From: Streptomyces sp. ST2-7A
Lineage (GTDB): Bacteria; Actinomycetota; Actinomycetes; Streptomycetales; Streptomycetaceae
Direction of reading: 5' to 3'
Assembly (NCBI RefSeq): GCF_021390475.1
Contig: NZ_JAJUWS010000021.1
Location: 1 to 64,000 of the forward strand
DNA: 64,000 nt
In this document: in pieces, positions 36,386 to 45,398 of the stretch
How the letters are laid out: every line of letters starts with the position of its first letter
Position numbering within the stretch: the stretch's first letter is position 1
Program-made: the position numbers and the translations under genes
Notes under the pieces: model-generated
Database searches by the model: none
What the model was told of the DNA's origin: nothing
Seen by the model: the letters and a program-made list of their open reading frames with translations, nothing else

Positions 36386-37012
36386 ATGCGCGGGCACGGT
36401 TTCCGCGCGGGTGTCGTGACGGCCGCCCTGGTGGCCGTCACGGCGCTCGCCGCGTGCGGGGGCCCCGGCGACGACGCCGGGGCCGCCGTGGCCTCGGGGA
36501 CGGAGACGGCGGCCGGGGCGACCCCGACCACCGGCGACGGTCCCGAGGACACGGACGCCGGTGACACCGACCCCGAGGCCACGGGGGGTACCGACGACGA
36601 CACCGGCCACGAGGGCGACGAGAACGGCCCGGGCGGCGAGGGAAAGGACGAGGAGACCGGGAAGGACGACGACCGGAAGGGCCCCGACGGCGGGCCGGAC
36701 GACGGGGCGGAGGACGCCCCGTCGATGGGCCGGATCGGCGAACCCGCCCCCGACCAGGCACCGGCCGTGGAGGACCGCGCCTTCTCCACCGAGGAGCGGG
36801 AGTACCTCGACGGGCGTGTCCCCCGGGGCGCCGACCCGGCGCCGATCCTCCAGGCCGGTCTGGAGGCGTGCCAACGACTGGGCTACCTCTCCCGGCACGA
36901 CCCGGACGGCGCCGTGGAGGCGCTGCGCGACGGCGAGATCGCCAACGCCGAGGAGGCCGTCCCCACCCTGTGTCCCGAACACCGGGACCTGCTGGACCGG
37001 TCCCGCCGCTGA
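36386..37012 (+). CDS. Acidic lipoprotein
   Basis: A 208-residue lipoprotein with signal and lipobox LAACGG, a very acidic disordered linker of about 85 residues (Gly/Asp/Glu/Thr), and a small folded C-terminus (residues 125-205) with two cysteines (EACQRLGYL and PTLCPEH). It starts one nt after the upstream stop codon without its own clear binding site, so translation is probably coupled to the LamG protein. Function unknown. Confidence 0.7.
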   Translation: MRGHGFRAGVVTAALVAVTALAACGGPGDDAGAAVASGTETAAGATPTTGDGPEDTDAGDTDPEATGGTDDDTGHEGDENGPGGEGKDEETGKDDDRKGPDGGPDDGAEDAPSMGRIGEPAPDQAPAVEDRAFSTEEREYLDGRVPRGADPAPILQAGLEACQRLGYLSRHDPDGAVEALRDGEIANAEEAVPTLCPEHRDLLDRSRR

Positions 37013-37123
37013 GCCGACGGGACCGATGAACCACCCGGTCGCCGCGGACCCGACCACGGGCCCGCGGCGACCGGCCACGACCACGGGGCAGAGCCCCGCG
37101 AGCGAGCAGGGAGTGAGCGCGTC

Positions 37124-38008
37124 ATGACGAGGCTGCCGATCGTGGTGGCGATCCCCACCAAGAACGAGGAGCGCAACATCGCCGGGACGGTGCGCTCGGT
37201 CATCGACCACTTCGAGGCGGTGGTCGTGGTGGACTCCGACAGCACGGACGCCACCCGGGCACTGGCCGAGGCGGAGGGCGCCGAGGTGGTCCCCTACACC
37301 TGGGACGGGAAGTACCCCAAGAAGAAACAGTGGTGCCTGGACCACGTCCGGCCGGACATCGACTGGGTGCTGTTCGTCGACGGTGACGAGGCGCCGAGCC
37401 CGGAACTGCTGGCCGAACTGCGGCACGTCTTCCTGGACGGCAGGCCGGTGCGTCCGGCGGCCTTCGACATCCCGCTGGGCTACTGGTTCGCCGGGCGCCG
37501 GTTGCGGCACGGCTACACCATCGTCAAGCGGGCGCTGGTGGACCGGACCCGGACCCGATTCCCCGAGCCGGACGACCTGGGGGCGCCGGGCATGGGTGAG
37601 CAGGAGGGTCACTACCAGCCGCTCGCCGACCCGGTGCACCGTCTGTCGGGGACCCTCGAACACAACGACCTGGACCCGGTGGGCACCTGGTTCGACCGGC
37701 ACAACCGGTACGCGGAGTGGGAGGCGTGGCTGGAGTGCCGACCGGAGGTGCGCGAGCAGATCCGCACCGCCAAGACCCGGGCGGGACAACTGTTCCACCG
37801 CGCCCCGTTCAAGCCGCTGGTCTCCTTCGCCTACGGCTACGTGCTCAAGCGGGGGTTCCTGGACGGGCGGGCCGGCTTCGACTACGCCCTGGGCCTGAGC
37901 CTGTACCGCTGGCAGATCGGGGTGCGGGCCCGGGAGATGGACCGCCTGGAGCGGGAGGCGGCCGGCGAACGTCCGGCGTCGGGGGCACTCCCGCGCCGAC
38001 CCGCCTGA
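37124..38008 (+). CDS. Glycosyltransferase family 2
   Basis: A 294-residue GT-A fold transferase. Nucleotide-sugar binding shown by VVAIPTKNEERNIAGTVRSV and VVDSDSTD; the metal site is VLFVDGDEAPS. The C-terminal half (HGYTIVKRALVDRTR, GEQEGHYQPL, HRAPFKPLVSFAYGY) resembles LPS-core type family 2 enzymes of the WaaE/KdtX kind. Soluble or peripheral. ATG start with GGGAG upstream. Likely adds a sugar to the polysaccharide repeat unit. Confidence 0.85.
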   Translation: MTRLPIVVAIPTKNEERNIAGTVRSVIDHFEAVVVVDSDSTDATRALAEAEGAEVVPYTWDGKYPKKKQWCLDHVRPDIDWVLFVDGDEAPSPELLAELRHVFLDGRPVRPAAFDIPLGYWFAGRRLRHGYTIVKRALVDRTRTRFPEPDDLGAPGMGEQEGHYQPLADPVHRLSGTLEHNDLDPVGTWFDRHNRYAEWEAWLECRPEVREQIRTAKTRAGQLFHRAPFKPLVSFAYGYVLKRGFLDGRAGFDYALGLSLYRWQIGVRAREMDRLEREAAGERPASGALPRRPA

Positions 38009-38263
38009 CAGCACTCGTCCGGCGCGCGGCCGGCGCGGCCACCGGATGTCCGCGCACGGCGGTCCCGCCGCGACGGGCCCCGCCCGTCCCCCGACGGCCC
38101 GACGGGGGACGGGCGGTCCGGGTCGGATCCCCGGCCCGGCGGATCCGGCCGGGGGCCTGCCGGTCGGCCGGACCGGGGCCCGATGGTCCGCGCCGGGTCG
38201 ACGAGGTGGGGGACGGGACCGAACCGCCGACGCGCCCGGCTTCCGGTCGGCGGTCGGTCGGTG
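38009..38263. other. Gap between convergent glycosyltransferase genes
   Basis: The gap from 38009 to 38395 holds a terminator and a short GC tandem repeat but no supported gene. Confidence 0.5.
38080..38116 (+). terminator. Terminator after the family 2 transferase
   Basis: A perfect 14-bp stem (38080-38093 with 38103-38116), 9-nt loop, about 70 nt past the stop. Confidence 0.75.
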
Positions 38264-38302
38264 CCGGGGCACCGGGGCACCGGGGCGCCGGGGCGCCGGG
38301 GA
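38264..38302. repeat. Five tandem 8-bp units
   Basis: Units of CCGGGGCA or CCGGGGCG repeated five times, the last one incomplete. Each has a GGGG run, so the strand could form a G-quadruplex. Confidence 0.7.
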
Positions 38303-38395
38303 CAACCCCCACCCGACGCCGGGGAGGCCCGATCGTCGGACCGAACCGTTCTCCCACCCGGCCACCGATCCCACCGACCCTCGGCCGGCCGGCCC

Positions 38396-39586
38396 TCAGC
38401 CGGCGGCCCTGCGGGCCAGCACCTCCCGGTACACGCCGCGCAGGGTGTCGGCGACGATGCCATCGGTGAACCGTTCGGCGATCAGCGCGGGCCCGGCGGC
38501 GGATGCCTCCGCGTGGGCCTCCGGCTCCAGCAGCTCCAGGATCGCCCGGCCGACCGCCCCGCCGTTGTCGGCGTCCTCGGCCGGGTCGCTGTCCACCACC
38601 CGTCCCGCGCCGGAGGCCGCCACGTCCGGGGAGAGACCGCCGGTACGGGTCACCACCACCGGCAGCCCCACCGACATCGCCTCCAGGATGGAGACGGCGA
38701 ACGGCTCGAAGGTGGAGGGCAGCACGTACACGTCCGCCTCCTGCATCCGGCTCAGCAGCTCGTCGTGGTCCAGGGCGCCGAGGTACTCCAGGGAGTCGGC
38801 CACGCCGAGGCGGTCCGCGAGGGCGAGCATCTCGTCGGCGAGGGGACCGGTGTCGGGGCCGGCCATCAGGAAACGGGCGTCGGGCACCTTCTCCAGCACG
38901 GTCGGTATGGCGGTGACGAAGTCGCGCGGTCGCTTGACCCGTTGCACCCGGGCGGCGAACAGGATCGTCGGTGGACGGCCGGGCTCGCCGGCGCGCGGCT
39001 CCGGCCGCTCGGGCACCCCGTTGACCAGTCGGTGGGCGGGGGCGAGTGGGGCGGGGGCGACCACCTCGGCGGTGGCGCGGCGCTCCCCCTCCGTCAGGTA
39101 CAGCAGCGCGTCGGCCTCCCGCAGCACCCGGCGGGTTCCCAGCACGTCCACCAGTCGGGCGGGCGGCTTGTCGGTGGGGTCGACCATGCCGTGGGTCTGC
39201 AGGACCAGCGGGCGACGCAGCGCGAGGGCGAGCAGGGCCACCGGCAGGGTGACGAGGTCGCGCATCAGGTGGACGTGCACGATGTCGGCGGACCGCAGGT
39301 ACGCCGGGGCGTTGGCGAGCAGCGCGGGCGAGGTGATGCCGCTGACCTCGAAACGCGGCAGGACGTGGCGGGCGGGGAAGAGCTTGACCGGCACGCCCTC
39401 CACCCGGCGCGGCAGGGACTCCGCCGGCCCTCCCCCACCGTCCTCGGCGAAGCCGTCCCCCAGGGCCAGGACCACGGCCTCGTCCCCGCCGGCCCGCAGA
39501 CTGCGACAGAGGTTGAGCGCCACCCGGGTGGGTCCGCCGAAGGCGTGGGTGGGCGTGTGCAGCGTGACGACGTGCAGGACTCTCAC
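38396..39586 (-). CDS. Glycosyltransferase family 4
   Basis: A 396-residue GT-B transferase. The acceptor-side loop is HAFGGPTRVALNLCRSL; the donor-side domain has FAARVQRVKRPRDFV and the E-x7-E type motif PFAVSILEAMSVGLPVVVT. GTG start. It reads toward the family 2 gene, and its terminator is shared or lies in the convergent gap. Likely builds the repeat unit on the lipid carrier in the cytoplasm. Confidence 0.88.
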   Translation of the reverse strand: MRVLHVVTLHTPTHAFGGPTRVALNLCRSLRAGGDEAVVLALGDGFAEDGGGGPAESLPRRVEGVPVKLFPARHVLPRFEVSGITSPALLANAPAYLRSADIVHVHLMRDLVTLPVALLALALRRPLVLQTHGMVDPTDKPPARLVDVLGTRRVLREADALLYLTEGERRATAEVVAPAPLAPAHRLVNGVPERPEPRAGEPGRPPTILFAARVQRVKRPRDFVTAIPTVLEKVPDARFLMAGPDTGPLADEMLALADRLGVADSLEYLGALDHDELLSRMQEADVYVLPSTFEPFAVSILEAMSVGLPVVVTRTGGLSPDVAASGAGRVVDSDPAEDADNGGAVGRAILELLEPEAHAEASAAGPALIAERFTDGIVADTLRGVYREVLARRAAG

Positions 39587-39813
39587 GATGGGTTCCCCTC
39601 CCGAAAGGCGCGCCCTCCCCTGCGGCGCGACCCGGCAAGCCTAGTCAACCCACCTGGTTCCGGGGCCCGTTCGACCGAACGCAGGTCCGGAAACCACCCC
39701 CGTCCGGCGCCTTCGGCGCCGACTGTTCCCACCGTGGGTCATCCCCTTCACCCTCGAAGGCCGGCCCTCGATTCACACCCTTCGCGCGTGGTCCCCGGAT
39801 GCCGGTAGAACGT

Positions 39814-39866
39814 CCATCGGTGCCGGGCCCGATCACCCGAGCTGTGATCGGGCCCGGCACCGATGG
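39814..39866 (-). terminator. Strong terminator of the peptide-ABC island
   Basis: A perfect 23-bp stem (39814-39836 with 39844-39866) with a 7-nt loop, five nt past the permease stop codon. Confidence 0.88.
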
Positions 39867-39870
39867 AACC

Positions 39871-42075
39871 TCAGTCGGCCTCGGGCGTCCATCGCGCGGC
39901 CTGCCGAAGCGCCTGGACGGTACCCGCGACCCAACTGCCCAACGCCAGGACCACGCCGACGATCGCCATGGCGGCGATCCCGGTCGCGGAGATGCGAGCG
40001 CCGATGAGCGGCACCGTCATCGGCGCCACCAACCAATAGTTCACGAGAAGACCGACAGCCGTGGCCAGGAGGAGAGGGAGACAGATGACCCAGGCGGCGA
40101 TTTCCGCATGAATCCTCCGTTGCCCCGTGAGCACCGTCAAAGGAGCGGCGGCACGACTGAACCGCAGGAACTCGCCGGCGTTGTTCATTGCCACACCAGC
40201 CCCCAGGGAGATCAGGCCGACAACACCCAACAGAACGACCCAATCAACCGTTTGTGCTCGCTGCTTCGCCCCTCCGTACCAGGAATATCCGAGGGTACCG
40301 ACCCCCGGACTCAGGGAAACCTCACGATAGGCGGTGGCCTTCACGGTGTCCACCGGCAGGTCCGTGCCGGACGCCGAAATCAGCACCAGTTGTTCCACCG
40401 GGTGATCGGAGTGACCCGTGGGGGAATCATCCCGGACCACGATCCTCCCACTCGGGCTTTCCCAGTTCGCCAGTTCCGACAATCTCCCATCCGGGTGGGC
40501 GCGGTTGACCTCCGCCCGCCCGTCACAGGCAAGATCCAGTTCGATCAGGACGGAGCACGGCGCCAAGAGAGATTTATCCCCCTCGGAGTCGGGCCAAGTG
40601 AGCCCCAGAGTGAGAATCCCTTCCGGTAACGCCTCGACAAAATTTGAAATACGCGAGGATTCCTCCGGCGCCTTGACCATGATGACACCGGCGCCCACCC
40701 GTTCGAGGGTTTCCTCTGCCGCGATCATCGGTTCACTGATACGACTGGAATGGGCCTGAACCTGTCCCATGAGACCGATACCGATGACGATTCCCGCCAC
40801 CAGGCGTGCCGTTACTCCCGGCTGGGCGGCCATCCACCGACCGGCCACGAGAGCGCTGGAGACCCCCTTCCTCCCACCGAAATTCGCAAGTACCCTCCCC
40901 ACGGTGGAAATCACCAGAGAAACAACCGCCGGGAGCGTCACCAAGGTGCCGACCACGCCCACCGTGTAGATGATGATGAACCAGAAAGGGGAATTCGCGG
41001 CGATCAAATCCGGCCCACGGGTGGCCAGCAGCAGGAACATCGGGCAGAGCAAAACCTTCAGCCGGGGCTGCTTCTCCGCTCGCGCTCGCGGCGACACCGA
41101 CTGTTCTCCCCTCTTCCCCCTCCGCCCTCTTCCGGAACGGTGCAGAAGGACAACCGCGACCAGTACGACAAGGGCGGCGAGAAGCCCTCCGGCACACAGT
41201 TGCCACCAGGCGCTCCGAAGGCTCATGGACGGCATGATGAAACCGGTCAACGGCAGTCGGTAGTCGAGCCCCATGGCCACCACCCAGGGAAGGAGCCCGA
41301 TGACCGCGCCGACGGAGACCGGCAGCACCGCCTCACCGAGGTTGAGGTACGCACGCGCCGACCAACTCCCTCCCAGGGCCTCGATCAGCGCGGATCGCCG
41401 ATCACGCGCGGTCGCCCCGAGACGTGCCGCGATGACGACGAGCACGAGAGCGGGAAGCACGAGAAGGCACAGCAGTGTCGTCTGGAGCGCCCATAGAGGA
41501 GACACCAGGGTGTGCTCTCCGATGCCGCCGCCACCGGGGTTTCCGTATCCGACGATTTCGAACAGTCGAGGATCCTCGAGGTGGGAGGCGTCCGGACGCA
41601 CGTAGGCGATCCACTCGCCCGGGGACTCGAGCCCCGCCTCTTCGATGAATCCGACCGTCTCACCCCACCTGGTGGTGATTCCCTCTCCCCGTCCCGCCTC
41701 CACGAGAGCGGGCGAGAGCACCGCTTCGCCCGGTCCGGGCCACCGCGGGACTCCCGGAGGCAGCGGGGCATCCTCGACGAGGGGGGCGATGAAGATGACC
41801 GAATACTGAAGGTCATCGATGGTGTCGTAGGTGTATCCCCACAGTGCGACCGCTTGTTCCCCGGGGTTCGCCGCCAACGTGTTCGGACTACGGGCGGCCG
41901 CTTTCTCGTCCCGTGTCTCATAGACGACGGAAGCGACCACGACCGCACAGACCGCGATGGTCAACAATGAGGAGGCCATCAGCAGAGCGGTGAACCGCAA
42001 CCGGCCTTCTCTGGCCCCTCTTCCCGCGGCCCAACCCACCCGGAGCAACTGTGAGGCGAGGGCACGCCGGGTCAC
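39871..42075 (-). CDS. FtsX-like ABC permease of the peptide island
   Basis: A 734-residue membrane protein with about ten helices: one near residues 28-50, a group at 190-390, one near 420, and three at about 628-725. Two large extracellular regions (about 50-185 and 430-620) are typical of MacB/FtsX-type permeases that move or sense extracellular peptides. GTG start overlapping the ATPase stop by four bases. Third positions carry clearly more A and T than flanking polysaccharide genes. With the ATPase it forms a transporter whose likely partner is the secreted peptide encoded upstream; export, immunity or sensing are all possible. Confidence 0.8.
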   Translation of the reverse strand: MTRRALASQLLRVGWAAGRGAREGRLRFTALLMASSLLTIAVCAVVVASVVYETRDEKAAARSPNTLAANPGEQAVALWGYTYDTIDDLQYSVIFIAPLVEDAPLPPGVPRWPGPGEAVLSPALVEAGRGEGITTRWGETVGFIEEAGLESPGEWIAYVRPDASHLEDPRLFEIVGYGNPGGGGIGEHTLVSPLWALQTTLLCLLVLPALVLVVIAARLGATARDRRSALIEALGGSWSARAYLNLGEAVLPVSVGAVIGLLPWVVAMGLDYRLPLTGFIMPSMSLRSAWWQLCAGGLLAALVVLVAVVLLHRSGRGRRGKRGEQSVSPRARAEKQPRLKVLLCPMFLLLATRGPDLIAANSPFWFIIIYTVGVVGTLVTLPAVVSLVISTVGRVLANFGGRKGVSSALVAGRWMAAQPGVTARLVAGIVIGIGLMGQVQAHSSRISEPMIAAEETLERVGAGVIMVKAPEESSRISNFVEALPEGILTLGLTWPDSEGDKSLLAPCSVLIELDLACDGRAEVNRAHPDGRLSELANWESPSGRIVVRDDSPTGHSDHPVEQLVLISASGTDLPVDTVKATAYREVSLSPGVGTLGYSWYGGAKQRAQTVDWVVLLGVVGLISLGAGVAMNNAGEFLRFSRAAAPLTVLTGQRRIHAEIAAWVICLPLLLATAVGLLVNYWLVAPMTVPLIGARISATGIAAMAIVGVVLALGSWVAGTVQALRQAARWTPEAD

Positions 42076-42812
42076 TCGGTATCACCTTTCTCCCGGGGTT
42101 CTCTCAGAACCCCGTTCCACAATTCCAACCGACGGTCCGCCCGGCTCGCCACCTCGACATCATGTGTCACCACCACGAGTGCACACCCATGGGTTCCCGG
42201 AAGGTCGAACAAAATGTCGCAGACCTGATCCCGAATCCTCTGGTCAAGGGCTCCGGTGGGCTCGTCCGCGAGAAGCACGGCAGGTTGATTGACCAACGCT
42301 CTCGCGACGGCCACCCGTTGCCTCTCCCCACCGGAGAGCCGCCCCGTCACCGTACGCGAGACGGGAACCTTCAATTCCTCCAACAACTCCTCGGCCCGCT
42401 CGAAAGCGACCCGACGCCCCTGCCCGGCCAGAAGACCCGCCAGAGCCACATTCTCCACCGGTGACAACTCGGGTAGAAGCTCTCCGAATTGGAACACCAT
42501 GCCCAAATGTTCACGACGATGCCGCGCTCTCTGCCCGGCAGAGAGTCCCACCATGTCGCGCCCCGCGACCGAAACAACCCCGGTGTCCGGCCGGATCAAT
42601 CCGAGCGCGCACATGAGCACCGTACTTTTCCCGCTGCCACTCGGCCCCGTAACGGCCACCGACGTACCCGACTCGACCGTGAGCTCCAGGTCAACCAACA
42701 GCATGCGATCGCCGACGATATGCGACACTCCGGACATCTCCAGGGGCGCCGTGACCTCGGAATTCTCCGTCGAGCGGAGCCTCCGGTTTCGAGCCGTCAT
42801 CTCTGGTCCCAC
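42072..42812 (-). CDS. LolD/MacB-type ABC transporter ATPase of the peptide island
   Basis: A 246-residue ATPase. Walker A GPSGSGKS, signature LSGGERQRVAVARAL, Walker B AVLLADEPTGALD, switch VVVTHD, and the family-typical FQFGELLPELSPVENV. Start read as GTG with AAAGGTGG upstream; ATG 42800 is an alternative. Paired with the FtsX-like permease through a GTGA overlap. It is preceded by a hairpin that separates it from the peptide gene. Confidence 0.9.
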   Translation of the reverse strand: MGPEMTARNRRLRSTENSEVTAPLEMSGVSHIVGDRMLLVDLELTVESGTSVAVTGPSGSGKSTVLMCALGLIRPDTGVVSVAGRDMVGLSAGQRARHRREHLGMVFQFGELLPELSPVENVALAGLLAGQGRRVAFERAEELLEELKVPVSRTVTGRLSGGERQRVAVARALVNQPAVLLADEPTGALDQRIRDQVCDILFDLPGTHGCALVVVTHDVEVASRADRRLELWNGVLREPREKGDTE

Positions 42813-42840
42813 TCTGCGAGGACCACCTTTCCGTGGAAGT

Positions 42841-42866
42841 GGGGTCCGCCGCGTTCGGCGGACCCC
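42841..42866 (-). terminator. Hairpin between peptide gene and ABC genes
   Basis: A perfect 11-bp stem (42841-42851 with 42856-42866) and 4-nt loop in the 101-bp gap. It may act as a partial terminator that lowers ABC gene expression relative to the peptide. Confidence 0.6.
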
Positions 42867-42913
42867 GTGTCATCCGTTCTCAGCAGACCCGGTCAGCGGG
42901 ACCGGGTGAGCGA

Positions 42914-43261
42914 TCATGCGGCCCAGTTTCCACATGAGTCGGGGCCCCACTGCTCCTGACGGCACGCACGAATCTTGTACACCTGGGCACCGTCGGAGTA
43001 CACGGTCGTCCCGGCACCGCTCTTGTTCCACAGCGTACGCACCTCGCCCGGCGCAGACTTTCGTTCGTACTGACCGTAGGCCGCACGACTGTCAGCGCTG
43101 GTGTCCTCGACGTTGGCACGACCGTCGGTGACGCCCGCACCCGACTTCGATGTATAGGCCTTCGACCCAGTGGTCGTGGATGTAATCGCGAATGCCGGGG
43201 CACTGCCCAGAAGAACACCTATCCCCAGAGTAACCACCGCAAGACGCCTGGCGATTGCCAT
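42914..43261 (-). CDS. Small secreted two-cysteine peptide (candidate bacteriocin or signal)
   Basis: A 115-residue precursor. A clear Sec signal peptide (RRLAVVTLGIGVLLGSAPAFA) is cut after Ala25, leaving about 90 residues rich in Ser, Thr, Gly and Lys, with RAAYGQYERKS, LWNKSGAGTTVYSDG and a C-terminal segment RACRQEQWGPDSCGNWAA. Cys100 and Cys110 can form one disulphide. ATG start with GGGAGG upstream. No catalytic domain. It does not match lactococcin 972 by eye. First gene of an AT-richer three-gene set with a peptide-type ABC transporter; role inferred only from this layout. Confidence 0.8.
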   Translation of the reverse strand: MAIARRLAVVTLGIGVLLGSAPAFAITSTTTGSKAYTSKSGAGVTDGRANVEDTSADSRAAYGQYERKSAPGEVRTLWNKSGAGTTVYSDGAQVYKIRACRQEQWGPDSCGNWAA

Positions 43262-43324
43262 GCTTTTCCTCCCGAAACGAACCCTTGAGGGGTAACTTGC
43301 AGGCATCGATCGATGCCCTCCGCA

Positions 43325-43355
43325 ACTATCCCCCCCCCGGGGAGTGAGAGATCAA
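43325..43355 (-). promoter_or_regulatory. Candidate promoter of the peptide gene with a homopolymer spacer
   Basis: On the minus strand TTGATC (43355-43350) and GATAGT (43330-43325) are separated by 19 nt. The spacer carries a run of nine G next to CCCC. The long spacer makes the promoter sensitive to the length of the run. Predicted leader is about 57 nt. Confidence 0.45.
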
Positions 43356-43671
43356 CGCCATGATCAACCTTGGCCGATTTCAGTGAATCATCCCTGCTCA
43401 CAGTTACTTCACCTCTCATTCATTCCGGACATGACCCCCATTCGACACCACCCATAGTTACGGTGAGCTGTTCATCCCGTCACAGAGAAAGATGATCAGG
43501 CCAGGTACATGGAGCCACGTACGGTGACCGAGTCCCGGTCCGATGTGGGAACGTTCGCCCTCCCGGTCGCGGGGCACCCCCGCCACGCCGGGTGTGACTC
43601 GTCATCACCGGGGACTCGGACGGATGTCGCCGAAAGGATTCAACCGGCCCGGCATCCAGCGCTCGGAGCAC
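43356..43671. other. Gap between the peptide island and the polymerase gene
   Basis: The gene-free stretch 43262-43738 holds the promoters of both divergent units. Its left half is A/T-richer like the island; composition returns to GC-rich near 43520, which may mark the island edge. Confidence 0.5.
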
Positions 43672-43677
43672 TAGACT
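43672..43677 (+). promoter_or_regulatory. -10 hexamer of the polymerase gene
   Basis: TAGACT, 61 nt before the start codon; no clear -35 at the expected distance. Confidence 0.45.
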
Positions 43678-43738
43678 CCCCTCGGGTGGTGCCGACGGAC
43701 GAGCCGGGGGGCGCGGGCGCGGCGGGGAGGGGGCGGCG

Positions 43739-45205
43739 ATGGCCGTGGAGATGACGGACCGGCCGCGCCGGACGGTGGGTCCGCGGGATCTCCGGGACCG
43801 GGCCCAGTTGTCCCGCGCTACCGCCCTGCCCCTGATCTTCGGCATCGTCGCGGTGATGCCCGTGGCGGTGGCGGCCCAGTCGGGCGAGGGGGTGCGGGAC
43901 ACCGCCTTCGTCCTCCAGCTCGCGCTCGCCTGCTACGCGGGCGTACGGCTGTGCACCATGGTGCTCTCCGGGCGGCGCCGGCTGATCCAGGGCGTCTTCT
44001 GGCTCTTCTGCTACCTGGCCATGGGCATCGCCCCGCTCGCGCAGAGCGTGCTGGGGCGGGACCCGACCCCGGTGCTCGGCCCCCGGTCGGACACCGTCCT
44101 GGCGACCACCCTGGTACTGCTGGGGTTGGTGGCCTTCGACGTGGGGGCGATGCTCGCCCGGCACCGGCCGACGCTGGGGAACCGGGTCCGCCCGCCGGCG
44201 CGGGTGCACCGCACCCGGCTGTACCTGCTGATCGGGGTGGCGTACGCGGGCTCGTTGGTGTTCATCGCCTCGCTGGGGCCGGAGGTCTTCTTCACCAGTC
44301 GACAGGAGCTGGGCGAGAGCCTGGAGGCGTCCGGCGGAAGCGACGGGGGCGAGGCCGGCAACGCGCTGCTGCGCGGGTTCGGCACGGTCCCGGTGCTGTT
44401 GGCGCTGCTGTTGACCACCCGCTGGCTGGTCACCTCGCGGCGGGCACGGCGCAGCCCGTCGGTGCTGCTGCCCTGGGCGGGACTGGTGGTGCTCAACATC
44501 GTGGTGAACAACCCGATGTCGAATCCCCGGTACTGGTTCCTCACGGTGATGTTCGCCCTGCTGTTCACCCTGTTCCCGCGCAGCCCGGTGATGTACCGGG
44601 CGTCGCTGGCGCTGGGCGTGGTGATGGCGCTGCTGGTCTTCCCCTTCGCCGACCGCTTCCGGTACGACGAGGACGGACACCGGCCGATGGACGCGGGCTC
44701 GGTGCTGGAACCGCTGGTGGTCAAGGACTACGACCAGGTACCCATGATCGCCAACACCATCACCTACGCCGAGGACGGCAACGGGCACACCTACGGCAAA
44801 CAGCTCAGCGGCTCGCTGCTGTTCTTCGTACCGCGCTCGCTGTGGTCGGACAAGCCGGTGGACACCGGGGTGCGGGTGGGCGAGTGGATGGGCACCACCA
44901 ACACCAACCTCTCCGCCCCACTGTGGGCGGAACTGTGGCTGGACTTCGGCCCGTTGGGGATGTCCCTGGGCTTCCTGGCGTTGGGATACGCGGCGGCCCG
45001 CACCGACCGACGGTACGTGCAGCGGACGGTGGACGACCCCTCGCCCGGCAACATCCCGGCGATCGTGGTGCCGGTGATCGCCGGGTACTCCTTCATCCTG
45101 TTGCGCGGACCGCTGCTGCAGGCCACCGGACGGATCGCGATCGCCGCCTTCTGCCTGGCGCTGGTGACGACCTTCCGGGACGATCCGCACCGACGCCTGG
45201 AGTGA
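43739..45205 (+). CDS. wzy: Polysaccharide polymerase (Wzy/O-antigen ligase-like)
   Basis: A 488-residue polytopic membrane protein of about 11-12 helices, with a large loop between late helices (about residues 300-400) containing NPRYWFLTVMF, FRYDEDGHRP and TYGKQLSGSLLFFVPRSLW. The NPRYW and PRSLW-type motifs are shared with actinobacterial oligosaccharide polymerases. It would join lipid-linked repeat units outside the membrane. ATG start with GGGGAGGGGG upstream. Confidence 0.8.
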   Translation: MAVEMTDRPRRTVGPRDLRDRAQLSRATALPLIFGIVAVMPVAVAAQSGEGVRDTAFVLQLALACYAGVRLCTMVLSGRRRLIQGVFWLFCYLAMGIAPLAQSVLGRDPTPVLGPRSDTVLATTLVLLGLVAFDVGAMLARHRPTLGNRVRPPARVHRTRLYLLIGVAYAGSLVFIASLGPEVFFTSRQELGESLEASGGSDGGEAGNALLRGFGTVPVLLALLLTTRWLVTSRRARRSPSVLLPWAGLVVLNIVVNNPMSNPRYWFLTVMFALLFTLFPRSPVMYRASLALGVVMALLVFPFADRFRYDEDGHRPMDAGSVLEPLVVKDYDQVPMIANTITYAEDGNGHTYGKQLSGSLLFFVPRSLWSDKPVDTGVRVGEWMGTTNTNLSAPLWAELWLDFGPLGMSLGFLALGYAAARTDRRYVQRTVDDPSPGNIPAIVVPVIAGYSFILLRGPLLQATGRIAIAAFCLALVTTFRDDPHRRLE

Positions 45206-45398
45206 CGCCCGGGGCGTTCCGGGACCGGCGGTTCCGTGCCGGGGACAGCCCGGGCCCCGGACCTTCCGCAGGGGCCCCGCGCCCGGCCGGGTGCCGATGC
45301 GGATCGCACCGGCGGGTACCGCCCGGGAACGGACGGGACCTCCGTCCCACCCGGCCGGGCCGGGTGGGACGGGTGGGACGGGCCGGGTAGGACGGGAC

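Noticed and set aside
33592-36789. A 1065-codon open frame antisense to the LamG protein gene
   Set aside because: Composition is Gly/Val/His-rich without domains, and the plus-strand frame has clear beta-propeller, FN3 and LamG signatures.
42914-43261. Assignment of the secreted peptide to the lactococcin 972 family
   Set aside because: The genetic layout is similar, but the GG-x-W-x-H-G type motifs of that family are absent from the mature part.
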